Source: Chryseobacterium sp. 52 (GTDB lineage: Bacteria; Bacteroidota; Bacteroidia; Flavobacteriales; Weeksellaceae). Taken from it: 64,000 nt of DNA. How positions within the stretch are numbered: position 1 is the first letter of the stretch; each line of letters starts with the position of its first letter. The translations under genes were made by a program, and so were the position numbers. Where the stretch lies: contig NZ_PEEX01000001.1 in the NCBI RefSeq assembly GCF_002754245.1, positions 1,716,001-1,780,000 of the forward strand. The letters are read 5' to 3'. Under the pieces are notes generated by a model, which ran no database searches, was not told where the DNA came from, and saw only the letters and a program-made list of their open reading frames with translations. Below, one piece after another: positions 57,901 through 64,000 of the stretch.

Positions 57901-58103
57901 CCATAAAGCTGCTGAACCTGGTTACCAAGCTGAAATTGAATTTTCAAAAAGATATTGATATCACGGATATTTTCAAATATATCAACATCAAAAGCCAGGC
58001 GCTTTTCCTGGCTGATAAAGAAAAGCAGCAAATCAGATCAGATCGGGAAATTGAATCTTCCCGTGACTTACTCATCGATACAATAGATAAGTTTTTAAAT
58101 TAA
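54906..58103 (+). CDS. NRPS module C-A-T, probably beta-alanine
   Basis: 1065 residues starting at GTG 54906. C domain about 1-430 (HHLICDGWS at 140), A domain about 445-940 (A3 LYTTGSTGKSKG at 600; A8 VKIMGNRIDLGEI), carrier FELGGNSIK (about 996). In the A4 region the usual Asp at code position 1 is Val: SFVDHMWELF. The by-eye code V-D-W-V-T-S-I-A-D-K is close to the beta-alanine code V-D-W-V-I-S-L-A-D-K as I remember it; a lost Asp235 is typical of A domains for beta-amino acids. panD earlier in the window makes beta-alanine. It accepts the chain from the preceding PKS. Confidence 0.9.
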   Translation: MSKHGFIATLSYQQKELWIAEQFKARTNTYVISTSYKIEGNVNVSCLEKSINKIIQRHEILRTVFIKQNGEPILFVEDEKEFFIDYKKADGIVDWSEAEKINQMIFSQEAIPIDIIKGPLLRVTLFKIAEESFLMLIEVHHLICDGWSLNIFMEELFHFYNQEGEDSKKELPALAVQYPDYTAWEGQYLQQHNFDENLAYWKNKLQTASRSIALPADYPQSLYQTNEGSVIFFDFPLELSKKIKKYATAHEVSLFTMLFSGFGILLARYSQQDDVLIGTTIANRKQSELEDLIGFFVNFVALRLQFDNTMTFSDFLLETKKEVIEGFSNSQLPFSKLINELQLQKDTALNSFFQVMFIFQNTPKVASRIHELEITPYKNNNLTAKYDITVEMRESGDQISGLFQYNTGIFKKETIERMIGAFAEIFESVTTNETILLSEINCITAQELDELKYRLNDTDVLLENCPSLMTLFDETVQKNGDKEALVFNGKVVKYNDLDDASDRFAYFLKTNLHVNYGDRVALKMKRSEQLIIAILGILKLGAAYVPLDPDYPELVVNEMIVDSAVKTVIDDIAFDSFYMQIASFPRYKRQWQDNEDQVIALLYTTGSTGKSKGVIIKNSNLYNRLHWMWTVFPFQEKETCAVKTSFSFVDHMWELFGPLLKGVKIMIFDHQMILNIPEFIDQLIHYSITRIVLVPSLLAEILKYKDLCLKLTQLKEWTSSGEVLHPYLVEKFYSLFPHSRLLNIYGSTEVTADATYYDTSVDKKGGGKIPIGKPIYNTKVFILDDQGQLLPIGATGEICISGSGVTDGYFRNDTLNASKFCISEALNGKKLYKTGDFGRWLLDGNIEYAGRKDNQVKIMGNRIDLGEIKTQLMKLQTIEDAVVISKETENGHNTLIAFLLSKEKLDVEQVRADLGERVKNYMLPSIFIQLDEFPLMPNGKIDEKSLKTAAVVTTAATESFLLPTSEIEKRLVGLWSDILDIPSDKIGVLDNFFELGGNSIKLLNLVTKLKLNFQKDIDITDIFKYINIKSQALFLADKEKQQIRSDREIESSRDLLIDTIDKFLN

Positions 58104-58127
58104 TGAATTTTATCAAAACACACATAA

Positions 58128-61100
58128 ATGAATAAATATACTGGGTTGGAAATTGCCGTAATCGGAATGTCGATAAAATGCCCTGGGGCCAATAATATTA
58201 CAGATTACTGGGAAAACCTGCTGGAGGGCAAAGAAAGTATAAAGCGTCTTACAAAAGAAGAGTTGCTGGAAAGGGGCGTTAGTGAAGAAAACATTGAAAG
58301 TCCCAATTACATCAATGCCTCTGGCGCTATGGATGATTATGAATCTTTCGATGCCAACTTTTTTAATTACCTGCATAACGAAGCCATACATCTCGATCCT
58401 CAAACCCGTCTGTTCCATGAAATTACCTGGGAAGCCTTAGAAGACGCGGGCTGCAATCCCGATGTTTATCCCGGAATGATAGGTATGTTTATAGGTGTCC
58501 CTTTAAATGCCATGTGGAAAGTGCATTCGTCCTTGGCAAAAAATGATACAGGATTAAGCTCTTATTATATTGAAATTTTGAACAGTAAAGATAATCTTCC
58601 TATGCTGATTTCGAATAAGCTAAATCTTCAGGGCCCTTCTTTTTCACTGAATACGGCTTGTTCTTCATCGTTGGTTGCCATTCACCAGGCCTGCCGGGCT
58701 ATACTTACCGGGGACTGCAGTGTGGCAGTTGCTGGAGGCATTACTTTGGATTCGAATGCCAAAGGCGGATATTATTATGAAGACGGACTTATTTTTTCTC
58801 CTGACGGACATTGCAGGCCTTTTGATACAGATGCCAACGGAACAATCTTTTCCGAAGGAGCAGGAGCTGTAGTATTGAAAAAATTATCCGAAGCAATAAA
58901 AGACAACGATCATATTTATGGGATCATTAAAGGGTCGGCAATCAACAATGATGGAAACAGAAAACTCGGTTACATGTCCCCAAGCATTGACGGCCAGATA
59001 GAATGTGCCAGAAAAGCCTTAATCATGTCCAAGGTTGAAAGCGATTCCATTTCATATATTGAAGCACACGGAACTGGTACCAAGCTTGGCGATCCGGTAG
59101 AACTCAAAGCCCTGGAACAGGCATATAGGCTTCCTTCAGGAAAAAAGTGTGCCATCGGTTCGGTGAAGTCAAATATTGGGCACCTTGATGTGGCGTCAGG
59201 TGTGGCGGGAATGATCAAGGTTTTGCTTTCTTTAGACCAGAAGAAAATTCCTGCATCGATAAATTTCAAAAAAGGAAATGAGAATATTGATTTCAACAAA
59301 TCTCCTTTTTATATCAATGACACGCTAAAAAACTGGAAGAAAACAGATGAAAATCCGTTAAGGGCAGCTATAAGTGCATTCGGGATCGGAGGGACTAATG
59401 CACACATCATCTTGGAAGAAGCGCAGGATAAAGCTGTTACTGATGTTGTTGCAGCCCCATTATTTGTCTTTTCGGCAAAAACAAAAAAATCTTTAGAAAG
59501 CTATATAGAGAAGTATATAAAATATTTATCCAAAGAAAATGGTCCGGCAAATCTTTCTGACCTGGCATACAGCCTGGCTGTTGGCAGGAAAGATTTTGAC
59601 TATAAACTGTCGGTAACATGTTCTGATAAAAACGGGTTGATTGCGAGCCTGAATGAAGCCATAGCCAAAGATTTGATTTCCGAGCCTGCAAAAGACGAAC
59701 ATTCCATCGTTTTCATGTTCTCAGGACAGGGGTCGCAATACAAGGCAATGGGCAAGGAAATGTATGACAATATTCCTTTTTTTAAGCTTTGGATCGACAA
59801 AGGGCTTGAAGTCCTGGAATCGCTATCTGATGAAGATCTCAGACAATTTATCTTTCCGACGACGGAAACTGAAGGTTTTGAAGATACAAAATACGTACAG
59901 CCGCTGCTATTCGTTTTTGAATATGCCATTGCACAATATCTTATGCATTTGGGGATTACACCAAAATTCATGATTGGCCATAGCGTTGGAGAATATGTTG
60001 CAGCGGCATTAGCTGATGTTTTTTCTTATGAAGAAGGATTGATGCTTATGGTAGAACGTGGCAAATTGATGAGCGCACTGCCTAAAGGAGCGATGCTGAG
60101 TGTGGCACTGAGCCATGAGGCTGCTCAGGATTATTTAGAAGATGATCTTTCTATCGCTTCAATAAACAGCCCGGGTCAGGTAGTGATATCGGGCGATCTA
60201 TCAAAAATTGAGGCATTATCTGAAGTGCTGGAAAGTAAAGGGATTACAAACATTAAGTTAAGGACTTCCCATGCTTTTCATTCCGCAATGATGGATCCAA
60301 TCCTTGAAGATTTCAGACTGATCTTGAAAAAAATCAATCTGAAAGAACCCAAAATGCCTTATGTATCAAATTTAACGGGAGCTTTGGTTCAGGCCGGGGA
60401 AGTGACCTCGGAAATCTATTGGTTGGATCATTTGAGGCATGCTGTACAGTTTTCAGAAGGAATTCGTACGCTTATGAATCTGAATGCAAACGTGTTTTTA
60501 GAACTTGGGCCGGGGAAAACACTGACCGCTCTTTTAAGGCAAAATACAGCAAGTGCAAAAGGGCTTTTGGCTGTAAATATGATCGCCACAAAGGATTATG
60601 ACGCTGGTGCCAATTTTCATTTTACCGAAAAAATCGGGCAGCTTTGGACAAATGGACTGAAGATAAATTGGCCATCATATTATGCAGGAAAACACCATCG
60701 AAAGCTTCCGATGCCGACTTATGCTTTTGAAAAAACAAAATACCAGGTAGTTGTAGGAAATTTTGATTCGATCAAAGAAAATGGCTTCCAGAATGCCAAG
60801 CCGGAGAAAAAGGATATTTTAGATTCGTTTTACATTCCGTCTTGGAAAAAAACATACTTAGTTAAAAACGAGGATACACCTTTAAAAGGTTATAGTCTAT
60901 TTTTTTCGGAAGAATGCGATTTTTCAGAGCAATTAAAAGATACATTTACAGAAAGACAATCTGACCTTTTAATTGTAAAGCGTGGAAATGCATTTTTAAG
61001 GATTTCAGAAAAATATTACGAAATCAATCCAAACGATCCCAACGATTACAAACAGTTGTTTGCGGATCTGGAAAACAGGGAAATCGTTCCGGAATACATC

Positions 61101-62615
61101 CTTTACAATTGGAAAAGCAGGGAAAACATGACCTTCAGCGACAAGGTCAGCCTGGATGAAAATGTTTTAGGGTTTTATTGCATCCAAAATATACTGAAAG
61201 GTCTTATTGCAACCGACAGGTTAAAAAATAGCAAGATTATTTTATTGACAGAAGCCTTATACCAGGTTGTAAATACTGAGTATATTTCAACGGAGCATGC
61301 CATTACAAGCGGATTACTTAAAGTTATCAGCCAGGAAATGCCTTCGGTTTTTGCCTGTATTGTTGATATAGACCTGAATGAAAAGAAGCATTGGGCTACT
61401 TTATCTGAATCGATATATAATGAAGTAAAATACAACAATACCGATAAAACCGTAGCTCTGAGAAATAGTGCCAGATGGGTTCAATATATAGAAGACATAC
61501 AAATCAAGAAGCGGGAAAGTACAAAATTAAAAGAAAAAGGAGTATATCTTATTACCGGCGGTTTGGGACATATGGGGTACACTATTGCCAGTCATTTGCT
61601 GGAGCACTACAATGCGAATCTTATTCTTATCGGAAGGACAGCTTTGCCAGTTGAAAGCGAATGGACAGACGCATTGTTAGAAAATAACTCCAAAGCATAC
61701 CGCTTGAACCAACTTCTGAAAAAGAGTAGCAATGTCGCTTATTTTTGTGCCGATATTAATAATCAAAGCAGATTTGAAACATGCATGGCAGCTGCTGAAG
61801 CTAAATTCGGTCCGGTGAATGGTGTCATTCATACGGCAGGAATATTACACAGTGACTATTTCATGCATTGTGACAAGATCGACATCGCAAAGGCGCTAGA
61901 GCAAATTGCTCCGAAACTTCACGGTACCAAAACATTGTATTCGTATTTTAAAGATAGGGATCTTGATTTTGCCTGGTTATCGTCAAGCCTGTCTTCTTTT
62001 TTAGGAGGAATGGGAATTGTTTCTTATTGTTCGGGCAATATTTTTATGGATACTTTTGTTACACAACAGGCAAAAGAAAGCCCGAATTGGATCAGCGTGA
62101 ATTTAGATTACCTGAATTTTAATGATCAAAAAGAAAAAAAATCGATCAATAAGAATGAATTGATTGAAGCGTTCGAAGCCAGCTTGGAATTAGACGGCAT
62201 AAATCAGGTGATTGTAGCAAAAGGAAATATCCATGAAAGATTTAAAAAGTATGTTCTTGATAAATTAGAAATCGAATCGGATTCTGTGGAGGTTGAAAAG
62301 TCGAAAGTCAACAGGAATTCTATTACAAGTCACTATATTGAGCCGTCATCGGATACAGAGATCAGGCTTTTGGAGATCTGGAGCAGCTTCCTGAACATCA
62401 ATAATATAGGAGTTGTAGACGATTTTTTCGAACTGGGAGGAGATTCATTAAAAGGAATGGGCTTGCTGAAACTGATTATGAACGAGTTTGGCGTTAAAAT
62501 AAACCTTGTAGAACTTTTCGACAATCCGAGCATTAAAACTTTAGCCTTTAAAATTGACAAAGAACTTTCTGCAGCTCAAAAAGGTCAGAAAGGAGAAAAA
62601 AATATAATCATTTAA
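58128..62615 (+). CDS. Type I polyketide synthase module (KS-AT-KR-ACP)
   Basis: 1495 residues. KS with TACSSSLVAIH (Cys about 177), EAHGTGTKLGDP and KSNIGHLDVASG; AT with GHSVGEYVAAAL (about 618) and the HAFHSAMMD motif that indicates malonyl-CoA; KR with GGLGHMGYTI (about 1144), HTAGILHSDY and a SYCSGNIFMD active-site Tyr; ACP with ELGGDSLKGM (about 1438). It should add one malonyl unit and reduce it to a hydroxyl. No DH, ER or methyltransferase. It lies 24 bases after the beta-Ala NRPS and 32 bases before the next NRPS. Confidence 0.93.
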   Translation: MNKYTGLEIAVIGMSIKCPGANNITDYWENLLEGKESIKRLTKEELLERGVSEENIESPNYINASGAMDDYESFDANFFNYLHNEAIHLDPQTRLFHEITWEALEDAGCNPDVYPGMIGMFIGVPLNAMWKVHSSLAKNDTGLSSYYIEILNSKDNLPMLISNKLNLQGPSFSLNTACSSSLVAIHQACRAILTGDCSVAVAGGITLDSNAKGGYYYEDGLIFSPDGHCRPFDTDANGTIFSEGAGAVVLKKLSEAIKDNDHIYGIIKGSAINNDGNRKLGYMSPSIDGQIECARKALIMSKVESDSISYIEAHGTGTKLGDPVELKALEQAYRLPSGKKCAIGSVKSNIGHLDVASGVAGMIKVLLSLDQKKIPASINFKKGNENIDFNKSPFYINDTLKNWKKTDENPLRAAISAFGIGGTNAHIILEEAQDKAVTDVVAAPLFVFSAKTKKSLESYIEKYIKYLSKENGPANLSDLAYSLAVGRKDFDYKLSVTCSDKNGLIASLNEAIAKDLISEPAKDEHSIVFMFSGQGSQYKAMGKEMYDNIPFFKLWIDKGLEVLESLSDEDLRQFIFPTTETEGFEDTKYVQPLLFVFEYAIAQYLMHLGITPKFMIGHSVGEYVAAALADVFSYEEGLMLMVERGKLMSALPKGAMLSVALSHEAAQDYLEDDLSIASINSPGQVVISGDLSKIEALSEVLESKGITNIKLRTSHAFHSAMMDPILEDFRLILKKINLKEPKMPYVSNLTGALVQAGEVTSEIYWLDHLRHAVQFSEGIRTLMNLNANVFLELGPGKTLTALLRQNTASAKGLLAVNMIATKDYDAGANFHFTEKIGQLWTNGLKINWPSYYAGKHHRKLPMPTYAFEKTKYQVVVGNFDSIKENGFQNAKPEKKDILDSFYIPSWKKTYLVKNEDTPLKGYSLFFSEECDFSEQLKDTFTERQSDLLIVKRGNAFLRISEKYYEINPNDPNDYKQLFADLENREIVPEYILYNWKSRENMTFSDKVSLDENVLGFYCIQNILKGLIATDRLKNSKIILLTEALYQVVNTEYISTEHAITSGLLKVISQEMPSVFACIVDIDLNEKKHWATLSESIYNEVKYNNTDKTVALRNSARWVQYIEDIQIKKRESTKLKEKGVYLITGGLGHMGYTIASHLLEHYNANLILIGRTALPVESEWTDALLENNSKAYRLNQLLKKSSNVAYFCADINNQSRFETCMAAAEAKFGPVNGVIHTAGILHSDYFMHCDKIDIAKALEQIAPKLHGTKTLYSYFKDRDLDFAWLSSSLSSFLGGMGIVSYCSGNIFMDTFVTQQAKESPNWISVNLDYLNFNDQKEKKSINKNELIEAFEASLELDGINQVIVAKGNIHERFKKYVLDKLEIESDSVEVEKSKVNRNSITSHYIEPSSDTEIRLLEIWSSFLNINNIGVVDDFFELGGDSLKGMGLLKLIMNEFGVKINLVELFDNPSIKTLAFKIDKELSAAQKGQKGEKNIII

Positions 62616-62647
62616 CAGTTTCGAATTATTTGAACCACAATGGCAAT

Positions 62648-64000
62648 ATGATAGCATTTATTGAAAAGCTTAAAGAACAGAATATTCAGATTTCTCTGGA
62701 AGGAGGGGATTTGAAGGTTACTTATTTTGGAGATGATTTATCGGCTGGGCTGATTGAATCGATAAAGGCCATGAAGCCGCAGTTAATCCAGTATCTTATG
62801 GAAACAGATGCCAGTAAAAGCAAGAACATCCCAATTGCGCCACTACAAGAAGCATATCAGGTGTCTAACGCGCAAAGGCGAATGTTAGTTCTTTCTTCAA
62901 ACAATAAGATGAATGTTGCATACAATATATCCTATGCCTATAAACTGACGGGGAATTTAAATAGGGAATATCTTCAATTGGCCTGTGATGATTTGATCCA
63001 AAGACATGAAGTTTTAAGGACCATTTTTTTTGAAACAGAAATGGGCAGCTTTAAACAGAAAATCTTAGCGCCAAGTGATTGCAGGCTAAAACTGGTATAT
63101 GAAGATTTCAGCGGCTATCCTGATAAATCAAAATCGATTTCTAATTATCTAAAAGAAAAATCTTTAAAGGAGTTTGATAAGCAAAAACCGTTCATAAAAT
63201 TTTACTTGTTAAAACTGGAAGAAAACAGTTACGTATTAAATTATATTACCCATCATACAGTTTGCGACGGTTGGTCGATGATTATTTTAATGCGGGATCT
63301 TTTCTCTTTGTATATCAGCCGAACAAAAAACATCGAATCAACGCTTCCCGTTTTGAGAATTCAATATAAGGATTTTGCAGTTTGGGAAGATAAAAAAATG
63401 AATGCCATTTCATTGTCTGATGCAAGGAACTATTGGCTGAAGCAATTTTCTAATGAGGTTCCTATATTAGATCTGCCTGTAGATAATCCTTATCCTGTTG
63501 TAAGATCTTATAAAGGAGGTTTGGTTCATAAAACAATTGACTTAAAACTGAGTGATGATTTCCGAGAGAACCTTAACCATGACAAATCGACTTTATTTAT
63601 GGGTTTTTTGGCGTTAACAAATATCCTGATTTATAAATATACTAATCAAAAAGATATTGTTATTGGTTCTCCTGTGTCGATAAGGGATCAAGCCGATTTG
63701 GAAAACCAGATCGGAGTTTACATCAATACGCTGCCCTTACGGGTCATTCTAGATGTTAACAAAGGCTTTAAAACGCTTCTTGATCAAGTAAAAGAACTTA
63801 CACTTGAAGCCTATAAATATAAAGATTATCCTTTCGAACAATTGATAGAAGATCTGAAAATTAAAACCGATGCCAACAAAAATCCATTATTTAATGTAAT
63901 GGCTGTAATGCAAAACAACGACATTAGAAACGAAGGCAAACTGATTCAGGATTCGAATGAGTTTAAGATCGAAACCTACAAGGATAAAGGGGCAGAATAT
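62648..64000 (+). CDS. NRPS with N-terminal TubC docking domain (3' end outside window)
   Basis: Open to the window end (451 residues seen). ATG 62648 starts a TubC-like docking domain of about 52 residues (FIEKLKEQNIQISLEGGDLK, later KPQLIQYLM). A condensation domain follows (about 70-450) with HHTVCDGWSM near 204 and the late motif IGVYINTLPLRV. The docking domain marks this protein as the partner of the C-terminus of the upstream PKS. An earlier ATG at 62640 runs into a stop at once. Substrate and termination domain lie beyond the window. Confidence 0.9.
   Translation, partial: MIAFIEKLKEQNIQISLEGGDLKVTYFGDDLSAGLIESIKAMKPQLIQYLMETDASKSKNIPIAPLQEAYQVSNAQRRMLVLSSNNKMNVAYNISYAYKLTGNLNREYLQLACDDLIQRHEVLRTIFFETEMGSFKQKILAPSDCRLKLVYEDFSGYPDKSKSISNYLKEKSLKEFDKQKPFIKFYLLKLEENSYVLNYITHHTVCDGWSMIILMRDLFSLYISRTKNIESTLPVLRIQYKDFAVWEDKKMNAISLSDARNYWLKQFSNEVPILDLPVDNPYPVVRSYKGGLVHKTIDLKLSDDFRENLNHDKSTLFMGFLALTNILIYKYTNQKDIVIGSPVSIRDQADLENQIGVYINTLPLRVILDVNKGFKTLLDQVKELTLEAYKYKDYPFEQLIEDLKIKTDANKNPLFNVMAVMQNNDIRNEGKLIQDSNEFKIETYKDKGAEY

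Overview
The window looks like a chromosomal segment of a Chryseobacterium-type member of the Flavobacteriia (Bacteroidota). The supporting signs are low GC, Bacteroidota-style promoters (TTG, 19-20 nt, TAnnTTTG) with little Shine-Dalgarno sequence, and lineage-typical genes (GLPGLI, DUF5683, WbqC, a TonB with the flavobacterial N-terminus, PrcB-like lipoprotein). The species call is inference from gene content only.

Left part (1-21.8 kb) is mostly core genome. Minus-strand genes come first: the edge of an FkbM methyltransferase, a peptidoglycan-binding muramidase, and two large uncharacterised proteins that share C-terminal motifs. A plus-strand core block follows: tonB, parA-parB-DUF5683-dapB-lepB-wbqC, a subtilisin-like protease, and two lipoproteins (lipocalin-like and OmpA-like). 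Next is a four-gene operon resembling decaprenylphosphoryl-arabinose synthesis (UbiA-type phosphoribosyltransferase, DprE1-like oxidase, DprE2-like reductase, HAD phosphatase), then a PrcB-like lipoprotein, a cysteine desulfurase and thioredoxin. The block ends with four tandem, identical tRNA-Asp genes.

Middle part (21.8-28.1 kb), directly downstream of the tRNA array, is a gene graveyard. It holds an integrase N-terminus fused to an RHS/DUF6443 fragment, an SMC-like C-terminal fragment, two pieces of an IS5-family transposase on opposite strands, a frameshifted flippase-like membrane gene and a badly decayed xseA. Only panD (aspartate 1-decarboxylase, makes beta-alanine) and a Sfp-type phosphopantetheinyl transferase look intact.

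Right part (28.1 kb to the window end) is a biosynthetic region. A GLPGLI protein and a large TonB-receptor-like barrel protein are followed by an IS1-like remnant and then one long tight operon: cyclic-peptide (SyrD/PvdE-type) ABC exporter, penicillin-acylase-family Ntn hydrolase, small membrane protein, M61-type metallopeptidase, and a hybrid NRPS/PKS line that runs off the window. The line reads C-A-T-C-A-T | C-A(monooxygenase)(FkbM methyltransferase)-T | KS-AT-KR-ACP | C-A-T | KS-AT-KR-ACP | TubC docking-C... By-eye adenylation codes suggest Ala, Ala, Gly and beta-Ala. The outstanding feature is the Gly adenylation domain interrupted twice, by a luciferase-like monooxygenase and by an FkbM methyltransferase. 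This suggests on-line formation of alpha-hydroxy- then alpha-methoxyglycine. The first NRPS contains two almost identical A domains from a recent duplication or gene conversion. The exporter plus Ntn-acylase pair recalls pyoverdine-type periplasmic deacylation. The PPTase would activate the carrier domains, and panD could supply beta-alanine both for CoA and for the third NRPS.
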